Shown piece after piece: positions 1 through 12,126 of a stretch of 64,000 nt of DNA. The position numbers and the translations under genes are program-made. Positions within the stretch are counted from its first letter, which is position 1. Every line of letters begins with the position of its first letter. The stretch is from the NCBI GenBank assembly GCA_032622095.1, contig CP136061.1:127734754-127798753 (forward strand). The letters run 5' to 3'. Below the pieces are notes generated by a model. The model did not search any database, was not told the origin of the DNA, and saw only the letters and a list, made by a program, of their open reading frames with translations. The stretch is from Siphonodentalium dalli. Lineage: Eukaryota > Mollusca > Scaphopoda > Gadilida > Siphonodentaliidae.

Positions 1-1311
1 GTTCTGACAAAAATTGCAAACTAATAATAATTCAATGTCAACTTATCCCAATAGCCACGGTTTTGGGCCGAAGCTGGAACTCTTGAATATGTTTTATTCC
101 TCATATGAAATACATTTACAGGATATTGACAAGAATAGATATGTATATACAAACACATGCATATGTAAAATAAATATGTGGTAACATATAGACATAGACT
201 AGCATACATTCCGATTACATGACTTCTTCACTAAAAAAAGGCAAGAAAGAAGCATGCCAAATAAATTTAGAATATTATTGGCAGCATCTGACAAGGAGAC
301 ATGGTACTAGTACACAACATGGCTATAGTGTGCACATAAGTCTTCTTCATTCAGCCATTGTAGTGGCATGCAAATTTACCCCCTCAAGACAGCACTCATG
401 TTCTCTCTTATTTATACCACTACAATCTGCAGTATTAAACCATAGCAGGCTTCATATACATATATATAAATATATACCTCTATTCTGTCATCAGTAGTGG
501 GCAAACCTATGTGGCAACAGCCAGTCATACTCAAAATGATTAAAGGTGTATTCAATTAAAGCTTATTCAAGCAAGGAATTTGCCAACATTATTGAGATTG
601 TTAGAACAAGTTGAACAACACCCATTTGAAACAGGTCACATGAAAAACAATTCCTTCTGACAGATTTCTCATTTTTGCGTTGATGTGAATATTTTCTATC
701 TTCATCCATTGATCAGATACTTGTATCTTGGCTAAAATACAAAAGTGTATAAGGCATATCAGACATGGCTTGTCAAAGACAAGGAAATATATATTTATTT
801 TTTTCCCCATGTAATCCAAGCTATAACTGAGCCATATGTATACGTGTATACTATTTTCTTGGATAGTTTAGATGATCAATTACTTGAACATTGTACAGAT
901 ATATCGTCATTTATTTACAGAATATCTGTAATGTTCATCAGGAGAATAATAATATTTTTCTGACAATAACGTGAACCTCACAGAGCTATATTTCAAGTTG
1001 GATTGTAACTGATTAAGAATTATTATTCTTTCTTGAGGCCCTTTCATGGTCTTTGTTCAAAAGTGTTTCGTTAACAAATATTTTGCTGCTGATTTGTCGC
1101 ATCAAAATACATTCAGAAAGTTATAATTACGTGAGGTTGAATCTGCTACAACTGAAGTGTTGTAGACATTTTGATTGTGAAAATGTTTATCAACCTTGCG
1201 AGTTCGCATTATGGATGGATTTCTTTTTTGTTTGTTTCTGCAATTAGAGGCATCAAACATTGAACATGTTTCAAACAATGTTGATGCATTCTAATGATGC
1301 TGTGTACATAA
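1..1311. other. AT-rich sequence, no gene recognised
   Basis: All open frames on both strands are short and of low complexity (for example 21-209 minus and 219-497 plus). No splice-consistent coding segment, tRNA or clear repeat boundary was seen. Confidence 0.5.
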
Positions 1312-1828
1312 TCTCATATATATTTTGAAGACCTCTGTCTGTATGTATGTTTGTTTGTTTGTCTGTCTGTCTGTCTGTCATTTATACAAATCTACGATTC
1401 TCGACCGATCGGGACGAAACTTGGTACGTGTGTGTAGTTTGACCAGGCGGTGAACGTTGTCGTATTGGCGAGCCCGTGCGGCGCCCGCTTCGCGCATGCG
1501 CAGACGAGATCTCGGAAACGGGTGGAGCTATTACTTGAAATTTGCTATGTGAATGTATCTTGCCCCGGATACGAATTTTATCGGGTCGCCGAGCCCGTGC
1601 GACGCCAGCTTCGCGCATGCGCAGACGAGATCTCGGAAACGGGTGGAGCTATCGACTTGAAATTTGCTATGTCAATGTATCTTGCCCCGGATACGAATTT
1701 TATCGGGTCGCCGAGTCCGTGCGACGCCAGCTTCGCGCATGCGCATACCATATCTCGGAAACGGGTAGAGCTATCGACTTGAAATTTGGTTTTTGAATAG
1801 CCCGGACAACGTCGGGCTCATCGGCTAG
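1312..1828 (+). mobile_element. Non-autonomous Helitron-like element, copy H1
   Basis: It begins TCTCATATATATTTTGAAG after a host A and ends with a hairpin (GCCCGGACAACGTCGGGC) followed by TCATCGG-CTAG. A 5' TC, a 3' hairpin and CTAG/CTRR, and insertion between A and T are Helitron hallmarks. Just inside the 5' end is a GTCT/GTTT microsatellite, then three copies of a GC-rich ~122-bp tandem unit (one GCGCATGCGC each at about 1494, 1614, 1736). No Rep/helicase coding. Element H2 follows with no gap. Confidence 0.82.
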
Positions 1829-2555
1829 TCTATTATATATTTTGGAAGATCTGTCTGTGTATCTGTCTGTCTGTGTGTGTGTTCGCGATGAACTCAAAAA
1901 CGGCCAACCCGATTTCGATGAAACTTCGTATGTGGGGGTATTTTCGGCCGTGGGGTGGCATGGGCCTATTAATTTGTCCATGCGACGTGACCTTGAAATC
2001 GGGTCATTTCAAGGTCAAACGCCCGAATATCACGGGATTTCGATGAAACTTGGTATGTGGGGGTACGTTCGGCCGGGGTGTGACATAGGCCTATTAATTT
2101 CCCCGTGCGATGTGACCTTGACCTTGAAATCGGGTCATTTCAAGGTCAAACGCCCGAATATCACAGCATTTCGATGAAACTTGGTATGTGGGGGTACTTT
2201 CGTATGGGGAGTCTCATAAGCATATTCATTTGCCCGTGCGACGTGACCTTGACCTTGAAATCGGGTCAATTCAAGGTCAAATCGCGAATTTTGATGGGAT
2301 TTCGACGAAATTTGATACGTAGGGTTACATTTGTCCAATGAGTGTATTGGACGGGTCGAGTCGTGATCCCGACCTGACCTTGACCTTCAAAATGATCAAA
2401 TCGGGTAAAACCGGATGGATTTCGACGGGTACTTTTGTCGGGTACTTTTGTCCGGGCAGTGTTTTGGACGGGTCAAATCGTTACCACAGCTGACCTTGAC
2501 CTTCAAAATGGTCAATTCAAGGTCAAAGCCCGGATGAAGTCGGGTCACCTTCTAG
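1829..2555 (+). mobile_element. Non-autonomous Helitron-like element, copy H2 (different body)
   Basis: It starts TCTATTATATATTTTGGAAG directly at the CTAG of H1 and ends with hairpin GCCCGGATGAAGTCGGGT, spacer CACCTT and CTAG, followed by host T. The body is unlike H1: a ~130-bp tandem unit with ACCTTGAAATCGGGTCAATT-type blocks and TTTCGATGAAACTTGGTATG repeats. Similar 5' and 3' ends with a different interior mark a sister family. Confidence 0.78.
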
Positions 2556-2692
2556 TTATTATATATATAGTATATATGTATAACTATGGGTTGTATGATA
2601 CATATACATATGAACTCAAAACCCATCCAGAGGATAACCACTAGAGCGGAAAACCTCATCATACCACAGCACGACAGAGCTCTGGAATCAGG

Positions 2693-3036
2693 AAATATTC
2701 TGAGCCATATGAGGTAGGTTAATTTATGAAATAAAATTTAACAATTTGATTTATCAAGTTATGATTTTATGAATAAATTATACCTACCTCATATGGCGAA
2801 CCCACCCTCCTCCCCTACGATGAGTTTTTCTTGGCTTCTCGGACGCCAAGTTTATAAACTGAAGTAGGCAGAGGATATTCCGGTGTGACATCACATAAGT
2901 GGGTAATTAAAAAAAGCCACACCGGAAACGGAACAATGCGAGTTGAGATGAAGCGTTAAAGTGATATATTCTGAGCTATATGAGGTAGGTATAATTTATT
3001 CATAAAATCATAACTTGATAAATCAAATTGTTAAAG
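2693..3036. repeat. Inverted repeat element with CCTACCTCATAT arms
   Basis: About 57 bases at 2738-2794 recur in reverse orientation at 2979-3034, flanking ~180 bp. A third inverted partial copy at 2704-2735 makes the left part a hairpin of its own. A foldback-type element is likely; no clear target duplication was found. Confidence 0.6.
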
Positions 3037-3089
3037 TTTAGATGTTATATTGACCCTTCTATTTTGACTCATACATTTCAATAATTTGT

Positions 3090-3560
3090 GTTATTACTGG
3101 TTATTATGTACATTTGTCATATATAGAGGATCTCACATGAGCTTCTATTTTATACAGAATTTATCAACCGAGTTCACTAGATTAGATTTGAGCCGAGGTT
3201 TACAGAGGCTCAAATAGAATTTAGTGGACGAGGTTGATAAATTACGTATAAAATAGAACGAGTTTGAGATACTTTTTATCACATGGTCATATAATCGTTA
3301 AATTTTATCGAAAACAACAATAGAACTTTGTCCCAAAGAGCAGCTTGACGTCATTGCACGCGACGATATTACACGTGTCTATTACGCTCGAATATTACAT
3401 AGGAAAATAGTGCTAATCATGTGATAAACTACTTTAGATCATAACAGTATACTCTATAATTCAACATTAAAAGATTATGATTCTGATCATAACAATTTAC
3501 TATCGCCAAGGGATGGGTTAAACATCTGCCGATCATGATCGGCCTCTCGTTATATTGATT
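3090..3560 (+). repeat. Dispersed repeat with nested imperfect palindrome
   Basis: Sequence at ~3090-3125 and 3435-3560 (CGCCAAGGGATGGGTTAAAC block and flanks) recurs inverted at ~58020-58200. Between the matching parts is ~300 bp absent from the other copy, which includes a palindrome at ~3155-3260 whose arms read ATTTATCAACCGAG and its reverse complement. This looks like a repeat with a nested foldback. Confidence 0.55.
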
Positions 3561-5738
3561 TACATTTCCTCTTTTTTTTGACACCACAGAGACCTATTGG
3601 CCTAGCAGAAACCCGGTCAAACGTGGCAGTGTTAAAATTGTTAGTCTTTTAGCCGCTTCGCAGTTTGAAATTGTGAGTCATAGAGATTCCCAACCATGAA
3701 AGATACTTGGCCCATTCAACAGAACTTTCGAGTCTCTATCATTCTCATGATGCAATAATATTCCTCGCGTGTTAGGCACTACAACCTCTGTCGTAAACTG
3801 AGGTGTTATCAGAGTATCTAATCACATTTTCACTTTAAAATGGAAAAGTGTGTTCAAAATTGTTGGGAATAAGCTACAATAATTGTAGTAACAAAATAAC
3901 ATATTCGGCGATTTTCTCAAAAAGTGTCAAAATAACGGTAAAGACATGTCCTGGTCAGTATCGACAAAATACTTCATCTTGGGAAGAGGCGATTATTCTG
4001 TCCGTATAGCCCTTCAAGATTAGGTTCAGGGGCAAATTGTTCAGTAAATTGATCGTCAGTTCTTCTCTGTCTGAAATTGTCAAGTGTGTCTGAAATGTCC
4101 ACCCCGTTATACCGTTTTCTCGGTATACATCAAGTAAGCGATTCTCCCATTCTGTAGAATTTAGGTGAGTGGCTAAATGGAGCGCACAGAATATTCATGG
4201 CTCAAGCAAGAACTGAGTTAGTAATCTTGAATATTTCACCAGCATAGACCAACATTTATGACATTGGCATTTGTGACAATACTGCGTCATGATTTTTTCA
4301 TTTATTGTTATTAGTGAAATATCCGTGGCGAGTATGACCAATTCATTCACTTGATAATTTCTTGAATATTCTCTTTCAATACAATCATCATCTAGTGGCC
4401 TTATTAAGTCCTTCAAAACATTTGTGTTCCTGAAAACTTATTGGAGAAAATTCGGTCAGACTCAAAGAGCCTGAGTTCTGTCACACTAATTATGTGTCCA
4501 CTCCGTTATAGCCCTGAATTTATTAAAACAAAAATTTCTGGAAAAATTCTTTAGGTGGTTACAACTACTCTCAGAGTGTTATAGGTTTCTCAGTTGGATA
4601 AGACCACCCTTTGCACTATATGTGAGAAAAAACTAAGTTATGTGTCTTTACCGTTATATCAATTGGTCTTTACCGTTATAACGGTATAGACATGAAAATA
4701 ACGGTAAAGATTACAAAGTGAGTCTAGGACGTATTATATAATGTAAACAGTGTGAATCTGAGTTCCATTGTCATAAATGCGATCATTCAAAACATATTAA
4801 ACAATGGTACTAAGTTCTTTATCTCAAATTAACTTGAAACTTACATCCAATCCATTGTGTCTCTACCGTTAATATGTAATATTCATGTCTTCACCGTTAT
4901 GTCATTACCGTTAAAAGTATAACGGTATAGACAACTGAACAAATGTTCAATCTAATGTCATTCAAAACTAAAGAGACATAAGGGAATGACAGTTGGGATA
5001 TTTATGATAGCAAATCAGAGCAATACTACGGAGCTTTAATTTTCAATATTATTCAAGGGATTCTGCATATTCAATACCACTGTGTAAGAACTGTTACATC
5101 GGAAATCGTTCTATCGCCGGTTTGTGATGGTTCTTGCCTGATTTGTGACGGTTCTTGCTGATCGAAACTATACATTTTTCACGACTTTTTGACAGTTAAA
5201 ACGCAATTTTGAGGCATCTAGGTGTTAATTCGATTAGTTATTTTCGATCCCATAACAATCTGTGCACCAATGAGCGTGGTTAATAACGAAAAATTCATTG
5301 TGCGAGTCATAACAACGACAAGAACCGCGAATTTTGATTATTGTTTGGGTTCTCTCCTGATCGAGTCGGTTCTATCCCCATTAATCGTTCTATACGGGGT
5401 AAAACTATTGCTAATATTTGCCATGGTACATGGTTCAAACTGCCATTTTGTGAAAGTATACAAAGATAAACACAACAAACTATGCATTAAGTTGAAATTT
5501 GCACCACTTGTCATTAATTTCGACGAATTACACTGCCTTTCTATGCTTATCCAATAAGCTGTGTTACGCCAATCAAAAATCACAAAGTCGCCAGCCAGTT
5601 TGAAAAATAACGCGTTTTGCAGGCCCGACATTTCCATGAGTCAACAGCCGGTTAACAATAGTGAAATTTCATTGCGCTGGACTTCGTAAAGCGTGAGCAT
5701 AGACGGGGATATATAGAGTTATCTGTCTTGTATTTTAA
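3560..5738. other. Intergenic, dominated by GTCTTTACCGTTAT motifs
   Basis: No gene recognised. Between 3932 and 4932 a 14-mer close to GTCTTTACCGTTAT recurs on both strands (3932, 4644, 4666, 4678, 4698, 4857, 4887, 4901, 4919). The 111-residue plus frame at 5222-5557 has no recognised family. Part of 5080-5420 recurs inverted near 9560-10045. Confidence 0.5.
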
Positions 5739-5923
5739 TCTCTCCTATATATTTTGATACAATCTGTATTCGAGAGATAACCCACATCCTCCGGACCTCA
5801 ATGATATGATCGTGAATGAGTATTGATATACCCCACTAAACTTTGACAAACACCAGTAATGGTGTGTTAGATAATTTACATATCTCTCCTATATATTTTG
5901 ATACAATCTATCTAATTTACATA
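5739..5923 (+). repeat. Stacked Helitron-like 5' end fragments
   Basis: The 5' terminal block TCTCTCCTATATATTTTGAT appears at ~5741 and ~5883, each without a body or 3' hairpin, just before the complete copy beginning at 5924. These look like abortive or serial insertions at the same site. Confidence 0.6.
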
Positions 5924-6452
5924 TCTCTCTTATATATTTTGATACAATCTATCTGTTTGTCTGTCTGTCATTATACAAATCTACGATTCTCCACCGATCG
6001 AGACCAAACTTCCTATCTAGGGGTAAAAATCCCACGGACACGGTCGTTGTTCGTATGGTGACCCCGTGCGACGCCCGTGCAGCGCTATGCGCAGACGAGA
6101 TCTCGGAAACGGGTGGAGCTATCGACTTGAAATTTGCTATGTGAATGTATCTTGCCCCGGATACAAAATTTTATCGGGTCGCCGAGCCCGTGCGACGCCA
6201 GCTTCGCGCATGCGCAGACAAGATCTCGGAAACGGGTGGAGCTATCGACTTGAAATTTGGTATGTGAATGTATCTTGCCCCGGATACGAATTTTTATCGG
6301 GTCGCCGAGCCCGTGCGACGCCAGCTTTGCGCATGCGCAGACCAGATCTCGGAAACAGGTTGAGCTATCGACTTGAAATTTGGTTTTTGAATAGCTATTG
6401 ACTTGAATTTGGTTTTTTTAAATAGCCGGACAACGTCGGGCTCATCGGCTAG
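5924..6452 (+). mobile_element. Non-autonomous Helitron-like element, copy H3
   Basis: 5' end TCTCTCTTATATATTTTGAT after host A; 3' end hairpin GCCGGACAACGTCGGGC, then TCATCGG-CTAG. It carries three ~122-bp units as in H1 (GCGCATGCGC near 6201 and 6327, a damaged one near 6086). Small deletions and a partial duplication near 6393-6410 suggest age. H4 follows immediately. Confidence 0.8.
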
Positions 6453-7923
6453 TCTATTATATATTTTGGAACTTCTGTCTGTATGTATGTATTTGTGTTA
6501 TAGACTCGAAAACTGCTCGACCGATCCGACTCAAATTTGGGTGTGTAGGCCTACTTTTGATCCGGGGAACAATATGGGCGGGTCCAATTTCACGTGCATC
6601 CTTGTCCTTGACCTCGCTCAAATACACTCATATAGGCATGTTTCTGGACCTCGACCGATCCCACTCAAATTAGGTAGCTGGTTCTACTTTGATCACGGGA
6701 ACAATATGGGCGGGTCCAATTTCAATTGCGACCGGTTGTCCTTGACCTCGCTCATATACGCTTATATAGGCATCTTTCTGGACCTCGACCAATCCGACTC
6801 AAATTTGGTATAATGTAGGCCTACTTGATCCCGGGAACAATATGGGTGGGTTAGGGTTGAAACGATTAATCGACTAGTCATAGACGACACTGAAATGTCA
6901 GAACATCGACTCTGAATTTTGCCGTCGACTAGTCGGAACATAGTGTATTAGTTCCATGTATAACGTTTTCAAGATCGATTCCGACATAAATGGTGTTAAC
7001 TGCGCGTAAGTTGCGGTAAGTATAAACGTTTGGTGGCACCCGGAATTGACAGTGTTACTAGTATAGACACACACGGTGACCCGACTATTAATCGAAAGAA
7101 TGAAATTGACAACACAATGTCTCACTCGTCGTTTGAGGTCAAAGACATCACTGCGACATGACTGGCGATGATTGACGCGGCTTTATCGTTATGTCGGAGA
7201 CCGCTTTGATCTAGACACTGTGTATATTTCAATTGATCAATTGAAGGTTGCTTAAGGTGACGTCATTGTTGCTACCGTATATAAATGATACTGACATTAA
7301 GAACTGGCTATCGTATTCTACAACATAGCCTATTCTATAGGGCGTATTTAGTCGGAACATTAACATTTTTATAGTGACACCGCTCGGCACTGGTTTATTG
7401 GTGATCACGTGACTAAACGAAATCTCGAACGCAGATATTAAATTAAAAACCTGTATAAATGATAGAGTTTCTAATCATTATCCCACCACATGTCTAAATT
7501 ATATAATTACATTCAGGTGTGTTGGATAAATATCAAGATGTTTACAGTATTATTTCCCAAATAAATTGTTGTCTATGCAGGGAAATGCGCTACGCAATAG
7601 ACGTCATTGCATCAGTCCATCAGTGTACGCCATGTACGATGAATTTTACGTACCATGTTATGTTTGAAAGTTTTGATATCGGGTACCGACTAGTCGACGC
7701 AACGCGACTTTTGGGTCTCGACTAGTCGACTCTGAAATTCACTAATCGTTTCAACACTAGGGTGGGTCCAATTTCACGTGCGACCCATGTCCTTGGCCTT
7801 GACCATATTCGCTCATATAGGCATGTTTCCGGGCCGAGTCGAACAATAGTTTGCCCAGACGGAGACGATCACAAAAAAAATCCCTAAATAGCCCGGACGA
7901 AGAGGGCCAGGCACATCGGCTAG
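6453..7923 (+). mobile_element. Helitron-like element, copy H4, interrupted by a hAT-like insertion
   Basis: Starts TCTATTATATATTTTGGAAC at the CTAG of H3. The 3' end has a GCCC...GGGC stem, then CACATCGG-CTAG before host T at 7924. The interior has ~120-bp repeats (ATCCGACTCAAATTTGG, GGGAACAATATGGGCGGGTC). Removing 6852-7767 restores a continuous repeat unit, so the hAT-like element came later. Confidence 0.75.
6852..7759. mobile_element. Non-autonomous hAT-like element with 8-bp target duplication
   Basis: Terminal inverted repeats TAGGGTTGAAACGATTAATC and, at the right end read in reverse, TAGTGTTGAAACGATTAGTG; both continue into GACTAGTCG-type palindromes. The 8-bp target duplication GGGTGGGT is at 6844-6851 and 7760-7767. 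The 908-bp body has no transposase frame. Confidence 0.85.
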
Positions 7924-8249
7924 TGTTGTCTATTTTCGTAGACGTATTTTACTCAACAAAAAGCCAAAAATAAGATGTTAAAAGTTAGTTGACACCCAGA
8001 CAATGCTCTGATTACGCAGTTTATGAGTTTTATGTCGGGCATCCGCTTGCTGGATGCTGATTATCTAGGTTAAATTCTAGAATTATAGAATATGCAGCTA
8101 TTAAAGCATCAGTCTATGTAAACATACACTCAGATTCTTTTATATGTGGGTATGTAGTTTACTCCAGACTGTTAAAGCATATACAAGCACGGTAATCTTC
8201 CATTCAATCATATTTTAGATTGACTAGGGATCTCTGATTTTTTAATAGA
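7924..8249. other. Intergenic, nothing recognised
   Basis: AT-rich, with short frames only and no visible repeat boundary. Confidence 0.4.
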
Positions 8250-8555
8250 AGATATAAAAAAGCAAAGAATCCTACAATTACAAATATTATTATATGGATG
8301 TTAAACCTTTGGTTACTAAATGCGCGTAATGAGAATTGACTTGTATCCTATTGATTAATTTGTAGGAATTCTTAGCTATTAAGTTCAACAAGCAGTAACA
8401 TATAAAAAAGAGAAAAGAATCATGCAGTTACAAATATTATTATATGGATGTTAATTCTTTGATGACTAAATGTGCTATAAAGAGCAGCTACTTGAATCCT
8501 ATTGATTCATTTGTAGGAATGCTCAGCTATTAAATTCAACATGCAGTAACAGATT
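8250..8555 (+). repeat. Two-copy tandem duplication, ~150-bp unit
   Basis: The block TTACAAATATTATTATATGG at ~8278 recurs at ~8428, and the downstream CCTATTGATT...TTTGTAGGAAT and CAAC..GCAGTAACA blocks repeat in the same order. The copies have diverged by substitutions and small indels. Confidence 0.75.
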
Positions 8556-11271
8556 GTTTGAATTATTAGCTAAACATTCATACAAATGAATCATTAAAAA
8601 TTAGTGTTATGGGTGTCTGAACCTGGCTATTACAAGGCACATTATTATTCCTCGCTACTAACGTGTCAAGTGAGCAGGGACGTGGGCTGGAGGGTATCCA
8701 ATGTTGGGGCGTCCACCTTGGAATTTCCAACAGCACCATCCCCTTGAAACAGACCAAACTCATGCACAAGGCCTGGGCTTTGGTTTTCCCCAACTGCAAT
8801 ACACATTATAGCTCTAGCTAGATTGTATACCATTCTGAAGTGAATTGATCAGTAGCCTTTGATTGGCCACCATGCAAACCGGGGGAGAAACTCAGGATAC
8901 ATGGGCCCAGTGAGAAAATGTGGATATCTGAACCTGAAAATTGCAAAAAACATATAGACTGGCTTCAAGATTCCCAAGTGTTGGAAGTTTCCAACCTGGC
9001 GCCCCACCCCCACAAGATTGGAAATGTTCCCAACAGATGGAGAGAGAGAGATGATTTATTTTGCAAAAGAGCATACATTATTTAATACAAAGCATACTAA
9101 TTAAATGGAATTAGATTATTTGTCCATTAAACCAGTTTCTTGCCAATTTGGGGGGGGGGGGGGTAAATGTGATATAGAAAACTAGATCACATCTGCTCCC
9201 TACTAGTACTTCATGTCCACCCATCATGAGTTTTGGATCAACTCTAAAGAAGAGGTGTCCATTTGTATATGTCAAATATGGTTGAGTACATGTTTAAAGT
9301 GTAGGAAAGTATGCAAATGTTAGTCTAAAAACGACAAAATCCCCACTATTAAATTGTTGTCAAATCAAATTAAGAGAACAATTTCAACATATTGTTGGTG
9401 TTAAATTTCAAACCAATCTATTGTAAGATAAGAAATTTGTAACTGTTGAACATTTTGACAAAAGTTGGGGATAGACACAAATTAAGCACCCCTCCCCAAG
9501 CCCCCCCCCCCCCCCCCCCCCCCCCCGGACCCAAGTGTTGAAATCGTTCGAATAAATCTCATGGACAGAACCGTCACAGCCATGATCGGTTTGAAATAGA
9601 ACCGTAACACGCACCCGTGTTGATTACGAGGTCACAGCTCCCAATTATCAACCTCTATCGGGATACTTTCTCAGCTATTTTACAAAAGAATAACACGGGT
9701 ACACTTTATAGTCAGTGTTTGTCTTCAGAATGCGTTTCATATTTTATACGCCACGAAAAACAAAGAAATTGCGTCCACGTGGCTTGATTTTCAGTGGTAA
9801 CATGTTGATATTTACGCGTTAACTCGCTAATACCGAGTTAATTGTGGTCTAGAGTTCAGGTTTCGATAACACGGCACTTCTGCAGCCTCTGTTCATTCAG
9901 GAAAGTTTAATATATTCAAGATATCTACAATTATGCGTGATTTTGTCACAAAAATGATTATTTTCAATTATCAGGAACCGTAACAAATCAGGCAAGAACC
10001 ATCACACTACCGGCGATAGAACGATTTCCGATGTAACAGTTCCTACAGTGTTCAATACATCATATGTCTTTACCGTTATGTGGTAACGGTATGGACAAAT
10101 TTCGAAACTTTTAAGTTGGTGTCGAACATAGACTAGGAGATCCCAAGCTTTGCTGGTTTATATATGGAAACTGGTCAAGAAAAGCTTCATGGTGGGGCAT
10201 CCCAAATAGAAATCTTTTGTGGTCATGAAGTTGACAAATGTCTTTACCGTTATTTGCCCCTTTCTGTGAAAATGACCCATGAATAAGGCCATTTCTATAT
10301 AGTAATTTGTTTGATTGATACGGTAGATGTAAGCAACATGGTATCTGCTAGTACTTGGGTGAATGGTGCCCCTATTGCCACTGGGGGAATTTTCTGTCTA
10401 ACAACAGATTAAATTGCATAAGATCTAGTAGTATTTACCGATAGTAAATCAGGCGACAATTTTAATCCATGTTCTGAACGTCTACGGTAATAAAAGTAGA
10501 TAAAGTTAAGGAATCGTAATTGTGTTTTTATTTATTAACAATTTGAGAGCTTTGTTTAGGTTGTTAAGGGCTTTGTCAACCCATTAAACCAAAATTTGAG
10601 TAAGTAAAAATAAAGGATTATGTTCACTTAGATTAGTAATCACAGCAACCAGGCCCATTGGTGCGACATTTTATATATGAGTATATTTCATGGTGGATTA
10701 TGTTAGAAATACAAAATGTGAATTTTATAGAGGTTTTTAAAATAAAAGTTGTTGAATCAAAATCCAACAGACACAAAGTCCACATATTGTTCATCATTCT
10801 TCACAGTGTTCAGTGTACATTCCCTTATTTTTTTCTTAGATGGGAGGGGCATCGGTATAATAATCTGAATATATTTTAAATTTGTACTCAGTCTATGGCA
10901 AATGCAATTGTATGACAAATAATATAGCCAACGAAGTTTGTCTCCAAAACAGAACATGTGGAAGTGTCATGCACGGAGACACGTGCATGCATGCTTTGCA
11001 CATATGCTTGGGAAATCTAGCCGCGGACAGAAAATTATGTGGGATAAAGGTATAAGCTGTATAATAGCCAGTAATAGGTTAAAAATATTGATGGCCTTCC
11101 CGATGGGTATTGCTGTTAAAAAAGTGACATCCCTTAAAACCGCCACAAACAGAAAGAATACTCAAATATAGACATATATTGTTCTTATGCTAGTCATAAA
11201 TATTGAATAAATAGCATGCTATTGTCATGATCATATGCCTTGTTAGTGAACAAAAGCCATATTATGATAGA
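8556..11271. other. Intergenic: homopolymer tracts and dispersed repeat pieces
   Basis: No gene recognised. A 14-G tract lies at 9150-9163 and a 26-C tract at 9501-9526. Around 9560-10045 is sequence related in reverse to 5080-5420 (shared CTACCGGCGATAGAACGATT-type block). Two GTCTTTACCGTTAT motifs are at 10066 and 10240. The stretch 11080-11200 resembles 17225-17345 (dispersed repeat). Confidence 0.45.
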
Positions 11272-11274
11272 GTA

Positions 11275-11491
11275 CAGTGCATAAAGAGTGTGCGATATGC
11301 AAAACACTCAACACTGGGGAGACCCTACCAGGTGAACATTGTTTAAAATTGACACCGTATTGTTTACAGCATACCAATATAGCACTCACTAATCCTCGCC
11401 ACTCAAGAATTCGGTGTTGAATTAGTCACTGTGAATCACTTAATTGCCACTGTGTTGAGTGTTTTGCTTATTGCACACTCTTTACATGCTG
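11275..11491. mobile_element. Tc1/mariner-type MITE (CAGT ends, TA target)
   Basis: The ends are CAGTGCATAAAGAGTGTGCG and, in reverse, CAGCATGTAAAGAGTGTGCA, with inverted similarity over ~48 bp, flanked by TA at 11273-11274 and 11492-11493. 217 bp, non-coding. Confidence 0.75.
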
Positions 11492-11493
11492 TA

Positions 11494-12126
11494 TATAAAC
11501 AAATGCTCTGTTCACACAAAGTGTGTTTTGTGGGTAATATCGAATTTATACTTTTATTATACTAACCAATAGTATTATCTTGAAGAATTCATAACTTCAA
11601 GGTAACTTTTATTTCTAAATTATAACCTACAACCAAGGCCATCCATGCATTTAAACATATCCATTTTCTTTCTTTCTGACTTCCATATGAAAACAAAACA
11701 AAATCATTTACGTAGCTGGCTGGTTGAATTTTTTGCCAAACAAATAGGAAATGCAAATTTTTTGTTTGTCTTATACCATAAAATATTCCTGATAACCCTT
11801 CAATGGGTAACATCTGGACCTCGTCTACATAATCCTAAGTAGGAACCAGTCAGAACAGCGTAACCAGGCAGAATAAACCACGTGGATTTTAGCTATGTCC
11901 GGTTCGATATCATTCAGAATAAAGCAATAATATTATAATAGTTGATGTATGTGCATTAGTCTTGAAAAGCATTCTTTTCACACAAAATGGTTCACTTGTG
12001 ATCAGTGCTAGCAGGCAAATACACAGCCGATGTATGCATTAATCTGGGTCGTGTAGGGGTATTTGGGTGAGGGGAAAGGGACCCTCTAGCAGAAACATTG
12101 CATACAGTTCAGATCCACTTTTGTTG
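11494..12126. other. Intergenic, nothing recognised
   Basis: Short frames only. The missing NPAT-like first exon could lie here or further upstream, but no frame resembling a LisH N-terminus with a GT donor in phase 1 was identified. Confidence 0.4.

Noticed and set aside
5222-5637. 111-residue plus and 99-residue minus frames
   Set aside because: They overlap on opposite strands with no family features, within sequence repeated near 9.6-10.0 kb.
8040-8085. ATG-started frame ending in a phase-1 GT, considered as the NPAT-like first exon
   Set aside because: The peptide (MSFMSGIRLLDADYL) does not match a LisH N-terminus and the donor GTTAAA is poor.
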